Below, one piece after another: positions 8,134-15,632 of a stretch of DNA of 33,052 nt (position 1 is its first letter; the number at the start of each line of letters is the position of its first letter). The stretch is from an uncultured Acidobacteriia bacterium (GTDB taxonomy: Bacteria > Acidobacteriota > Terriglobia > Bryobacterales > Bryobacteraceae), in assembly GCA_903881085.1 (NCBI GenBank), contig CAIRSA010000431.1, forward strand, positions 1 to 33,052, read 5' to 3'. The position numbers were made by a program, and so were the translations under genes. The notes under the pieces are model-generated. The model was not told where the DNA came from and did no database searches. It saw only the letters and a list, made by a program, of their open reading frames with translations.

Positions 8134-8564
8134 TTGCAGTCGACACGAACATTTTGGTCTACGCTCGCCGGCAGGAATCCCAGAATCACTCCACCACCGC
8201 ATTGGCACTACGAAGGTTGGCCGAAGGGTCCGCGAATTGGGGAATACCCTGGCCCTGCGTCCACGAATTCCTTTCCGTAGTTACAAATCCGAAGATCTTC
8301 AAGCCGCCAACTCCGCCGGCAGCGGCAATTGAGCAGGTTGAGATCTGGATGGAATCGCCCAGCTTGCATTTGCTGCATGAGGCGGGCGGATATTGGAAAG
8401 AACTGCGCAGGACATTTCTGGACGGGAAGCTGAGCGGAGCGCAGGTGCATGAAGCGCGGATCCACTCGATTTGCCTGGTGAATGGCGTGCATGAATTATG
8501 GTCCGCGGACCGGGATTTTTCGCGGATGCGCGGGCTCCAGATTGTAAATCCGTGCCTCGACTGA
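8130..8564 (+). CDS. VapC-like PIN-domain toxin (RNase)
   Basis: 144 residues, the usual PIN-toxin length. It begins MIAVDTNILVYA with the first catalytic Asp5, has Glu46 in CVHEFL, and ends with SADRDFSRM (Asp127 and Asp129). In the third acidic position, within AQVHEARIHSICL, the residue is Glu108, where relatives usually carry Asp; the charge is kept. VapC toxins cleave tRNA or rRNA with Mg2+ held by these acids and are neutralised by the co-transcribed VapB. The 4-base overlap with the antitoxin gene is typical. Confidence 0.9.
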   Translation: MIAVDTNILVYARRQESQNHSTTALALRRLAEGSANWGIPWPCVHEFLSVVTNPKIFKPPTPPAAAIEQVEIWMESPSLHLLHEAGGYWKELRRTFLDGKLSGAQVHEARIHSICLVNGVHELWSADRDFSRMRGLQIVNPCLD

Positions 8565-8613
8565 GCGTTGATCCCTGAATGCCCGTGTCATTCACCCATT
8601 CAAAGATCCTTGA

Positions 8614-8838
8614 TTAGTGTTTGGACATCAGGTAGGAGTCAATGGCGGCGCTGAGTTCGTGCACGGTCAGTTCGCCGTTTATGTATCGTTGGAAGAGTGC
8701 CTTGGTCTCATCGTAGACGTCCAAGGCGGCGAGGCGGGAGAGGGCGTGGGAGAATTCAACTTCGCCGGCATGGATTTCGGATTCCGCATTTTCCGCATCA
8801 AGCATGAGCGGCTGGATGTTTGGAAAGTATCTACCCAT
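8614..8838 (-). CDS. VbhA-like small antitoxin-type protein, no toxin partner
   Basis: 74 residues starting MGRYFPNIQPL at an ATG; a GTG three codons further upstream (8847) is also possible and neither has a clear ribosome site. The C-terminal half, SRLAALDVYDETKALFQRYINGELTVHELSAAI, follows the pattern of VbhA-type antitoxins (a helix, then F-x-RYI-x-GE-[IL]-T-x-x-E-L). These normally neutralise Fic AMP-transferases or other toxins encoded next door. No Fic or other toxin gene adjoins it; the VapC gene converges from the left and the cytochrome lies upstream. Assignment is by pattern only. Confidence 0.6.
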   Translation of the reverse strand: MGRYFPNIQPLMLDAENAESEIHAGEVEFSHALSRLAALDVYDETKALFQRYINGELTVHELSAAIDSYLMSKH

Positions 8839-8867
8839 GGCGATCACGCTATCACGATTTTCAGGCG

Positions 8868-8902
8868 AAAAAAGCCCCCGGCCGAGGAGACGAACCGGGG
8901 GC
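8868..8902 (-). terminator. Rho-independent terminator of the decaheme cytochrome gene
   Basis: A perfect 8-bp stem, GCCCCCGG (8874-8881) with CCGGGGGC (8895-8902) and a 13-base loop, is followed on the minus strand by a run of six T (8868-8873). It lies 24 bases past the stop of the cytochrome gene ending at 8926, as expected for its terminator. Confidence 0.9.
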
Positions 8903-8925
8903 GCTGATTGTTTGCGGGCTGTAAC

Positions 8926-11043
8926 TTATTTGACTGCGTGAACCTTGCTGACCGAGTATTCGGAATTAGGTCCGTGGCAGGCGTCGCAGCTTTCACCCAG
9001 AGCGGTAGATGTCATGGTCTGGGCATGGGCGGCGGCCGCTTTACTGCGGTGGCACGACAAGCAAGCTGCGGTAGCGGGTCCTGCGGTGGCGAAGTAACCC
9101 CGCGGATTCTGTACCTGAGCATTGGTTGCCGGCAGCGGCAGGTTTTGCGAATTGTTGACGTGGCACATATCGCAGGATGCAAGACGGCCTGGGAAGCGCA
9201 CTTCGCTGAAGCTGTTCTTTGAGCCGCCGAAACCGTAGATGATATAGTCCTCGGTCTTATAGGTGTTCTTGATCTCTTCGCCGCCGTGGATGTTGTGGAT
9301 CATCTGTTGGAAGCTGACAGAGGCCACTGCACCCTCGGTCTTGGGCCGGTATACGCCATCGTTTTCGGTGGGGTTGTGGCAGACCACGCAATGCTCGACG
9401 GTATCGACGCGATTTTCGCCGTGCAGGCGGAGACTGACGTGGCATTGCTGGCATTTGTTCATCGCCACGACGGCACGCCGTGGAGCCGGCTTGGAGCCAT
9501 CGACCGAGAAGTAAAAGATTGCATTTTTCTTGGGACCGTATTGGACGCTCTTTTCCGTCTTGGTGCCTTTGTAGATTGTCTCAACGCGGCGGCCGTCGAG
9601 GCTGATGGAGAAGGTGCCCTTCGCATCGGCCGGCAGCTTGCCTGTGTAGGTGTAAGTATAGATACCGTTGCTACCGGTGGACTTGGAAAGGTCTTCCGTG
9701 ATGTAGCCGTTGGTGGTTGTGCCGGCCCACTTGGTAACGTAATCAGCGGTTGGACCGCCAAGAACGCCGAAGATACGGCCAAAATCGGTGGGGGCGAGCG
9801 GATTGCCCTTGCTGTCTTTCAGCGTGAACGTAACCGTGGGCGATTGTCCAGGTAGGGCGTTGTCTACTGCGGTGATGGCCCAATCAAAACCGGTCAGGGC
9901 CTTGGAATTGTATGGCAGTGTGTGGGCGCCGGCAATCGAGATGTCGAATTCCGTGCCTGATGAGGGGACGTGGCAGGTGGTGCACTTGCTGTCATCCGGC
10001 TGGGGCAGGGTGGCATGGTTCTCGCCGGTGACGAAATTGACGTTGTCATGGCAGGCTCCGCATGCGGCGCGAGTCGGCTTGGACTGATAGTTGGTAGCCT
10101 GCGCGGCTTTGGTGGTCTGTTCGTGGCAAACCGTGCAGTTGCCCTTATCGGTGGGGAAACCTACGGTTGAAAAGTCATTTAAGGACTGGGCGTTGCCGAT
10201 GATCTGATAAGGCTTACCTGCTTTTACACTGGGCAGGTCGGCACCCATGTGGATCTTGTGGATCATCACAGGCAGATCGACAGAGTTGCCTGTGTCGGGG
10301 TCGGTGGTCTGCGGGGTGTGGCAGAGGACGCATACCTGCATGCTGCTGCGACCGGTGGTGCCGTGGAAAGCGAAGCTATCTACGTGGCAGCGCTGGCAAC
10401 TGGAGGTCTTGATAACATCGCGGGTCACGGGCGGAGTAGAGGCATCGGGCACCCAGGAAAAGACGTTGTCAGAAAGGTAGATGCCAAGATCGAATTCCGT
10501 CAGATTACGGTTGCCATAGACGCCGATCGAGTGGGTGGAACCCTTTTCGTAGCTCGCCGGGACCGTGGTCTTAAGCGCATACGTGTATTCGCCGTCGGCG
10601 ACTTTGGTCCACACGCCGCCCGAATCGGTGCCGGCCTGCGTGGCTGATTTGTTGGTGATAGGACTGGTCTGGATACGGGTTGTGTAGGCCGTGTATTGCG
10701 ATTGGCCCTTGGGAATGTAAGCGGCAATGACGCTGGCGGAAATAGCGCCGGGCGTATCAATGCCAAGGCGGTCGAGCGGCACGCCCTTCGGGTCTTCGAA
10801 GCGCACACGCGTAGTAACGGTGCCATCGGCGGCGATGCTGGCAGTAAGGACCTTGATCACCAGACCGGGGCGGATATATTGAGCGTCTTTTTCGCTCAGG
10901 TAGTATGCCTTCACCCGTTTCGTGAAGGGGGATTTGGGGGCACTGACAAGGGCGGCGGCGCCAAACAGGGTCGCCAGCGTGAGGAGGAGTCCGATGGATG
11001 ACCTTCCTTTGTTGGATTTAAGTTTTATGATTTGATTATGCAT
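8926..11043 (-). CDS. OmcA/MtrC-type decaheme c-type cytochrome
   Basis: 705 residues. Start at MHNQIIKLKSN is preceded by GGAG and gives a signal peptide (hydrophobic LLLTLATLFGAAALVSA). I count ten CxxCH heme motifs: CQRCH, CVLCH, CTVCH, CGACH, CTTCH in the first half and CQQCH, CVVCH, CDMCH, CLSCH, CDACH in the second. The two pentaheme clusters alternate with beta-rich domains (N-terminal and central), matching the four-domain plan of OmcA/MtrC outer-surface cytochromes. The family moves electrons to extracellular acceptors such as metal oxides. No lipobox cysteine is obvious. No MtrA or MtrB porin gene is nearby. Confidence 0.95.
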   Translation of the reverse strand: MHNQIIKLKSNKGRSSIGLLLTLATLFGAAALVSAPKSPFTKRVKAYYLSEKDAQYIRPGLVIKVLTASIAADGTVTTRVRFEDPKGVPLDRLGIDTPGAISASVIAAYIPKGQSQYTAYTTRIQTSPITNKSATQAGTDSGGVWTKVADGEYTYALKTTVPASYEKGSTHSIGVYGNRNLTEFDLGIYLSDNVFSWVPDASTPPVTRDVIKTSSCQRCHVDSFAFHGTTGRSSMQVCVLCHTPQTTDPDTGNSVDLPVMIHKIHMGADLPSVKAGKPYQIIGNAQSLNDFSTVGFPTDKGNCTVCHEQTTKAAQATNYQSKPTRAACGACHDNVNFVTGENHATLPQPDDSKCTTCHVPSSGTEFDISIAGAHTLPYNSKALTGFDWAITAVDNALPGQSPTVTFTLKDSKGNPLAPTDFGRIFGVLGGPTADYVTKWAGTTTNGYITEDLSKSTGSNGIYTYTYTGKLPADAKGTFSISLDGRRVETIYKGTKTEKSVQYGPKKNAIFYFSVDGSKPAPRRAVVAMNKCQQCHVSLRLHGENRVDTVEHCVVCHNPTENDGVYRPKTEGAVASVSFQQMIHNIHGGEEIKNTYKTEDYIIYGFGGSKNSFSEVRFPGRLASCDMCHVNNSQNLPLPATNAQVQNPRGYFATAGPATAACLSCHRSKAAAAHAQTMTSTALGESCDACHGPNSEYSVSKVHAVK

Positions 11044-11208
11044 TTTCACTACGCTCCCGCGCGTTACAAAGTTAATATTCCGCGAAAATACGTGCAATAT
11101 AGGGGCCAAATGGGTGGGAGTGATATAAGTGCGTAAAACGGGAGTGTTTTGTCTTGTTATCGGCGGGATGGGGTTGGTGGTTGGGTGAATTCTCTCAGGG
11201 AAGTGTGT

Positions 11209-11589
11209 TTACATCCGCTTTGAGGATGCTGAGAGTTGCGCTTCCAACCTGGAAATCCTCGTGTTGAAAATTCTTACAGGGTTGCCGATGAATGTGCTGT
11301 CATACCAAATCCCCTTGATTTTGGCACCAGTTGTCGGATCTGGTTTGCCCCAAGTGAGACTGCCCGCAATGCGAGTCACCCAGCGGGTGATGAGCAAGTT
11401 GCATGCAACCGATGCCAAATGATTAAGATAGCTTTTCCAGAGGAGTTCAACTGCTCCTTCCGGGATGAATGTGCTGTCATCGAAAATCCCGTTGATTTTG
11501 GCATCCATTGTCGGATCTGGGCAATCAAGAGTGTAGAAATTTGCCCCCCCTGCGGTGTTGTTTCCTGCAGGCAATGCCCAGATGTTCAA
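11209..11589 (-). pseudogene. Degenerate repeat-bearing ORF, origin unknown
   Basis: An open frame of 126 codons beginning at a TTG directly after the AbiEii-like gene. It holds two in-frame copies of a short unit, PDPTMDAKINGIFDDSTFI and PDPTTGAKIKGIWYDSTFI, separated by 59 codons. Between them is the EGAVELLWKSYLNHLASVA segment shared with the left window edge. I do not recognise the family. The lack of a proper start, and the second partial copy at 11-113 with an upstream stop, suggest a decayed gene or a repeat that happens to stay open. It could still be translated by coupling, since its TTG overlaps the upstream stop region. Confidence 0.35.
11287..11521. repeat. Tandem imperfect repeat, 177-bp period, containing dispersed repeat copy 2
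   Basis: A block of about 57 bases starting GATGAATGTGCTGTCAT recurs at 11287 and 11464, exactly 177 bases apart (a multiple of three). The spacer between the two units contains 11361-11463, which matches 11-113 without gaps. The minus-strand amino-acid pattern is better conserved than the DNA in places, hinting at a coding origin. Confidence 0.8.
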
Positions 11590-12509
11590 GTAAGGGCGTT
11601 GGCTTCCGCTTCGAGCGCGGTCAAGGTGGCGATAATCCCGTCAAACTCGGGGATTTCGCCGAAGATCATGACGGTCATTTGCCGGTAGTCCTTTTTTAGT
11701 TCAGCGAGTTGTTCCGGCTTAGGAACGAGACGCAAGGTGCCTGGCTTGGCAAGGTGATAATTCGCTGGTCCGGAAGGATAGAAACATTGCTTGAAAGTGA
11801 CCACGTCTGCAAGGAGTTTCAGGTTGCTCAGCGCGGATGACTTTACCGGGCTGTGTGCAAGCTTGTACATGTCGTAGTAGTGGCGGGCATAGCCTCGCGG
11901 AAGCACCGAAACGCGGTGCGCCTGCTGGTGGAGGATGGTGGCTTTCTCCCAGAAGGTGCGTTCAGCGTCGATTGCAACAACGTCGCAGGTTGGATTGGTG
12001 AACAGGTGGGGGAAGGATTCCGCGGAGTAGGGGCGGATAGGGCGGATTGCCGAAGGTACGAAGGATGCGAGGGGGCCAATCTCGAGCCAGATTTCCGGGC
12101 GCAGATAGTCTTGGGAGAAGGCGGCAGGGTAGAGGACGGCGATGATGTGCGGGTCGTCTTGATTGAGGGTGCAGAGGACATTGCAGCCGGCCAGCAGGTT
12201 TGTGAGATGGGCAAGAAGTTCACCGCCAATAAATTCGGCGGCTTTGGCATTGACGGCTTTGTTGAATTTGTCCTGTTGGGTTTTAGATTTGAAAGTGGGG
12301 TAGGCGTCTTTTAACTGGGCTTCGTAACCGAGTACGCGCCAGTCAAGCACGAGGTCGATGTCCTCGGAAAAGCGCTCGATGATGCCGTGAACCTTGGAGA
12401 GGCTGGTGCCACCTTTGAATACAATGCGGTCCTTCAAATAGGCGTCACTGAAAAGCTTGGCCAAAACGAAGCAGACCCAGAAATCCTTTTCGACTACCGC
12501 CGGGTGCAT
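11586..12509 (-). CDS. AbiEii/AbiGii-family nucleotidyltransferase toxin
   Basis: 307 residues from the first ATG. Family motifs: VEKDFWVCFVLAKLF at the N-terminus, FKGGTSLSK (32-40; the GG[ST]-type nucleotidyltransferase loop), SEDIDLVL (48-55; metal-binding acids), and RTFWEKATILHQ with RHYYDMYKL toward the C-terminus. AbiEii-type toxins transfer nucleotides, in studied cases to tRNA, and act in phage defence as type IV systems. Codons upstream of the ATG still read like the family N-terminus (LPAAQREELFQEVSALRA) back to about 12580, where they overlap the antitoxin stop, but contain no ATG, GTG or TTG in frame. The true start may therefore be non-standard, or the gene is 5'-damaged. Confidence 0.88.
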   Translation of the reverse strand: MHPAVVEKDFWVCFVLAKLFSDAYLKDRIVFKGGTSLSKVHGIIERFSEDIDLVLDWRVLGYEAQLKDAYPTFKSKTQQDKFNKAVNAKAAEFIGGELLAHLTNLLAGCNVLCTLNQDDPHIIAVLYPAAFSQDYLRPEIWLEIGPLASFVPSAIRPIRPYSAESFPHLFTNPTCDVVAIDAERTFWEKATILHQQAHRVSVLPRGYARHYYDMYKLAHSPVKSSALSNLKLLADVVTFKQCFYPSGPANYHLAKPGTLRLVPKPEQLAELKKDYRQMTVMIFGEIPEFDGIIATLTALEAEANALT

Positions 12510-12576
12510 GGCGCGCAGGGCGGAGACTTCCTGAAAGAGCTCTTCGCGCTGGGCGGCGGGGAGTCTAGCTATCTTT

Positions 12577-13191
12577 TCAACTGGGCTCCTCCGCGGCTAT
12601 TTGTTGAATGATGGCGTAAACCCAACCGGTGGCGGTGCGGGTGTCTTTGAGGACTTTTGCCCGCAGAACTGGCGAATAGGTGCGGCGGAGTTTCGCTATT
12701 ACCTCCGGCGTGATGTTCTTTTGCCCCAGGAATTTCAGGGACTGGACGATGAGGCCGCTTTCCTTGAGTTTGAAGCCGGCTTCTTTTAATGCGGTGTGCT
12801 TGAATACAAGCGTGCGCTTGCCGATTCTGTAAGTCCGGTCCGGGCCGTCGGAGGTATAAATGACGCGGGCCGGCACTTGCGTTGAGAGGCCGAGGAGGTT
12901 GGCTGCCATCGCGCCGCCCGGTTGGATGCGCCAACCGAATTTGCGTGCCATGGCGCGGGCGACCTGATCGATGTCGGGGCTGAGTTCCTGATTGAGCAGT
13001 TTGCTGAACTTGGGGAAATCGTAGACGCCGCGGATAACGGAGCGAATCTTACCCTTTTTTTCGAGACGGTGAAGAATGGATGCGATGGTGGAGCGGACGG
13101 CGAGGGTTGAGAAATCAGCGGTGGAAAAGGCGTAACCCCTCCTGTTACCATAAATACGATATGCTACTTGTAAATCAATTGCTTGAAGCAT
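12577..13191 (-). CDS. AbiEi-like antitoxin (DUF6088 type, winged helix)
   Basis: 204 residues. The N-terminal half reads as a winged-helix DNA-binding domain (TLAVRSTIASILHRLEKKGKIRSVIRGVYDFPKF), followed by QVARAMARKFGWRIQPGGAMAANLLGLSTQVP and YTSDGPDRTYRIGKRTLVFKH, the usual pattern of DUF6088/AbiEi proteins paired with AbiEii toxins. The protein would repress its own promoter and counteract the toxin. Its stop overlaps the upstream-extended toxin frame. The ATG at 13191 has no visible ribosome site. An AT-rich inverted repeat lies 18 bases upstream. Confidence 0.88.
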   Translation of the reverse strand: MLQAIDLQVAYRIYGNRRGYAFSTADFSTLAVRSTIASILHRLEKKGKIRSVIRGVYDFPKFSKLLNQELSPDIDQVARAMARKFGWRIQPGGAMAANLLGLSTQVPARVIYTSDGPDRTYRIGKRTLVFKHTALKEAGFKLKESGLIVQSLKFLGQKNITPEVIAKLRRTYSPVLRAKVLKDTRTATGWVYAIIQQIAAEEPS

Positions 13192-13209
13192 GTTCGTGAA
13201 CTGTTCTCT

Positions 13210-13237
13210 GCAACAAAAAATAGCATTTTTTTATTGC
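13210..13237. promoter_or_regulatory. Inverted repeat upstream of the AbiEi-like gene
   Basis: Arms 13210-13220 (GCAACAAAAAA) and 13227-13237 (TTTTTTATTGC) pair at 10 of 11 positions with a 6-base loop. The site is in the divergent gap between the AbiEi-like gene (start 13191) and the sulfatase (start 13299). AbiEi proteins are known to bind inverted repeats in their own promoter, so this is a candidate operator; it could also be a simple AT-rich hairpin. Confidence 0.45.
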
Positions 13238-13298
13238 AATGGCAAGGGGAATGTGACGCGTGGATGTATCGGAATCGATTGTTCGATAGGATATGTGC

Positions 13299-14768
13299 AT
13301 GACACGGAGAGACTTTTTAGGCGGGGCGCTGGCAGCCTCTTTGACAACCGCAGGCGCGATGGGGCGCGATACACGGCCAAATGTGTTGTTTGTGTCGGTG
13401 GACGACATGAACGACTGGGTGGGGTGCCTGCGCGGGTATCCTGGCGTCAAAACTCCAAATATCGACCGGCTCGCCAAGCGCGGCGTGCTTTTTGCCGATG
13501 CGCACTGCGCGGCACCGGTGTGCAATCCGTCGCGGACGGCCCTGTTCACTGGGTTGCGGCCTTCGACCAGCGGCATCTATCATAACGACCAATACTGGCG
13601 GCCGGCGCTACCTGGCGTAGACACGATTCCGGCATATTTCAAAAAGAACGGCTACCACGTGGCAGGCGCGGGCAAGGTGCTGCATCATGTCGCGGGGTTC
13701 AATCCTCCGGACCAGTGGAACGAGTTTCAACTACAGCAGTTCGATGACCCGTGGTACCGGCGCGCGGACTGGTATCCGTGGAATAAGCGGGTGCCGGCGC
13801 CGAAGGGGCATCCGTTCAACGGCCTGAAGGAGTTTGCGGGCGAGTTCGATTGGGGCGTGCTGGAGCAGCCGGAGGATCAGTACGGCGACCAGAAGGCGGT
13901 GGCGTTTGCGGCGGAGTTTCTGAAACGCAAGCATGAGAGGCCGTTCTTTCTGGCGGTGGGGATGTGGCATCCGCATATCCCAATGTTTTCGCCGAAGCGG
14001 TTCTGGGACATGTATCCGGATGCGGGGTTGAAGATGCCGGAAGTGCGCGAGGACGATCTGGACGACGTGCCGCCGATCGGCAAGCAGTTTGCCGCGGCGC
14101 GGCGCGGGGAGTTGGACCGGATTCAGAAAGAGGGCAAGTATCGCGAGTTTGTCCATGCGTATCTGGCGGCGATCTCGTTTGCCGATACGCTGGTCGGCGA
14201 GGTGTTGGACGCGCTGGAGAAGAGCGCCTATGCGAAGAATACGGTGATTGTTTTCTGGTCGGATAATGGGTGGCATCTGGGCGAAAAGCAGCATGTGCAT
14301 AAATCGACGTTGTGGCAGCGGTCGACGCATGTGCCGCTGATCATGGCCGGGCCGGGGACGAAGCAGGCCGGGGTGACGCGCCGGCAGCCGGTGAGTCTGG
14401 TGGATTTGTATCCGACATTGTTGGAAATGTGCGGGCTGCCGGCTAATTCCCGGAATGATGGGAAGAGCCTGGTGCCGCTGTTGAAGGATTCCAAGGCCAA
14501 ACGCGATCCGGCGGTTTCGACTTACCTGGCGGGGAACCATGCGGTGGTGAGCGAGAAGTGGCGGTACATCCTTTACAGCGATGGGACCGAGGAGTTGTAT
14601 GACCGCGTGGCGGATGTGAATGAGTTTACCAACTTGGCGGGGAATGCGCGGTTGGCGGGGGTGAAGCGGGAGTTGGCGGCGTTTGCGCCGAAGTTGAGTG
14701 CGAAAACGGCTCCGGTGGTTACGGAGTATGATTTTGATTTTGGGACGTATACTTACAAGCGGAAGTAG
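13299..14768 (+). CDS. Tat-exported sulfatase, iduronate-2-sulfatase-like
   Basis: 489 residues. The start at MTRRDFLGG is 8 bases after AGG, and TRRDFLGGALAAS is a twin-arginine signal; an ATG two codons earlier is also possible. The type I sulfatase core is intact: metal ligands in VSVDDMNDW (Asp35, Asp36), the formylglycine motif CNPSR (Cys75 to Arg79, C-x-P-S-R) followed by TALFTG, GKVLHH, and VIVFWSDNGWHLGEK. The order and spacing resemble iduronate-2-sulfatase relatives of planctomycetes and acidobacteria that desulfate glycans. Activity needs a formylglycine-generating enzyme, not present here. No carbohydrate-degradation cluster surrounds it. Confidence 0.95.
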   Translation: MTRRDFLGGALAASLTTAGAMGRDTRPNVLFVSVDDMNDWVGCLRGYPGVKTPNIDRLAKRGVLFADAHCAAPVCNPSRTALFTGLRPSTSGIYHNDQYWRPALPGVDTIPAYFKKNGYHVAGAGKVLHHVAGFNPPDQWNEFQLQQFDDPWYRRADWYPWNKRVPAPKGHPFNGLKEFAGEFDWGVLEQPEDQYGDQKAVAFAAEFLKRKHERPFFLAVGMWHPHIPMFSPKRFWDMYPDAGLKMPEVREDDLDDVPPIGKQFAAARRGELDRIQKEGKYREFVHAYLAAISFADTLVGEVLDALEKSAYAKNTVIVFWSDNGWHLGEKQHVHKSTLWQRSTHVPLIMAGPGTKQAGVTRRQPVSLVDLYPTLLEMCGLPANSRNDGKSLVPLLKDSKAKRDPAVSTYLAGNHAVVSEKWRYILYSDGTEELYDRVADVNEFTNLAGNARLAGVKRELAAFAPKLSAKTAPVVTEYDFDFGTYTYKRK

Positions 14769-14795
14769 AACATTGAACTGTTATACTTTGCTTAG

Positions 14796-15164
14796 ATGGC
14801 ATCAATCACTATCAGCTTGCCTGACGATCTGGCATCGGAACTCCGCACTCATCGGGATGAGCTTCCGCGAATCCTTGAACTCGGCCTGCGCGAACTGAAT
14901 GCAGGCGGTCAAACAGGCTTCGATGGCGCGGCCGACGTGCTGGAACTGCTTGCGGGATTACCTTCGCCTGAAGAGATCCTGAATCTTCGCCCATCTGCCA
15001 ATCTTGCGGCGCGAGTGTCCCAGATGATTGAGAAGAGCCGCAATGGTGGCCTAACCCCTCAGGATGAGGAAGAGTGGGAGAGATATGAATATCTCGAGCA
15101 CTTAGTTCGGATGGCGAAGGCGGCTGCCCATAGGAAGCTTTCAACTGCCGCGGGCAATGCCTGA
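14796..15164 (+). CDS. Small antitoxin-like protein upstream of HNH nuclease
   Basis: 122 residues, MASITISLPDDLASELRTHRDELPRILELGLREL at the start: a short beta strand followed by a helix, like a ribbon-helix-helix DNA-binding start. The rest is helical and acidic (LTPQDEEEWERYEYLEHLVRMAKAAAHRKL). It overlaps the downstream HNH reading frame by 8 bases, so the two belong together. Similar small genes precede HNH nucleases in other genomes and may act as partner or regulator; that is inference. A TATACT (14782-14787) lies 8 bases before the ATG and no ribosome site is visible, which would fit a leaderless message. Confidence 0.75.
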   Translation: MASITISLPDDLASELRTHRDELPRILELGLRELNAGGQTGFDGAADVLELLAGLPSPEEILNLRPSANLAARVSQMIEKSRNGGLTPQDEEEWERYEYLEHLVRMAKAAAHRKLSTAAGNA

Positions 15165-15552
15165 CATTGATCCAAGGCTGCGTGCGCTTGTGTGAGCACG
15201 TGCTGGCGGGCGCTGCGAATATTGCGGTATTTCCGAGCGATTCACATTGGCCGTTCACGAAATCGACCACGTAATTGCGTTCAAGCATGGCGGTGAAACA
15301 AGAGAAGACAACCTTGCGCTTTGTTGTGCTGTTTGCAACCGCTTTAAGGGAAACGATATCGCTTCAATTGATCCGGAGACAGTGGAGATCGTTCCGCTGT
15401 ATCATCCACGAAACGATAGCTGGAATGTCCACTTTGTTTTGAGCAATGGCCTGATCAGCCCTCTAACGCCAAAGGCGCGTGCTACGGTCAAGCTGTTGCG
15501 GATGAACCGCGCGACTCGCATCAACGAGCGGCGGACAATGGACAGTTACTAA
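15157..15552 (+). pseudogene. HNH endonuclease interrupted by an in-frame TGA
   Basis: A 131-codon frame opens at ATG 15157 (MPDIDPRLRALV), overlapping the preceding gene by 8 bases. It meets TGA at 15193-15195 and then continues in the same frame as ARAGGRCEYCGISERFTLAVHEIDHV and GGETREDNLALCCAVCNRFKG. These are the zinc CxxC pairs and the H-x-IDH / N-N core of HNH nucleases. Relatives read roughly R-x-RA-x-x-RCEYC at this point, so a CGA to TGA change (Arg to stop) explains it. Translation from an internal TTG (15247) would lose the first CxxC. The rest is undamaged, so the mutation looks recent, or a sequencing error. Confidence 0.85.
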
Positions 15553-15616
15553 GGTTGATTTTTGGACTTCAGCGTGTAATTGACCCGTCAACCAAAGCAA
15601 CGTCAAAGCCTTCCCT

Positions 15617-15630
15617 GCTATCATGATAGC
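15617..15630. promoter_or_regulatory. 14-bp perfect palindrome at the start of the GT-C-like gene
   Basis: GCTATCATGATAGC is a perfect palindrome that ends 2 bases before the ATG at 15633 and takes the place where a ribosome site would be. It could be an operator, or a small hairpin limiting translation. No second copy was noticed in the window. Confidence 0.45.
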
Positions 15631-15632
15631 CT

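Noticed and set aside
13731..14540. 269-codon minus-strand frame antisense to the sulfatase
   Set aside because: Extremely Arg/His/Gln-rich shadow of a high-GC gene; the sulfatase has intact catalytic motifs.
15193..15195. TGA as selenocysteine in the HNH gene
   Set aside because: Position is normally Arg-like, not Cys; no convincing SECIS hairpin noted; nonsense mutation is simpler.
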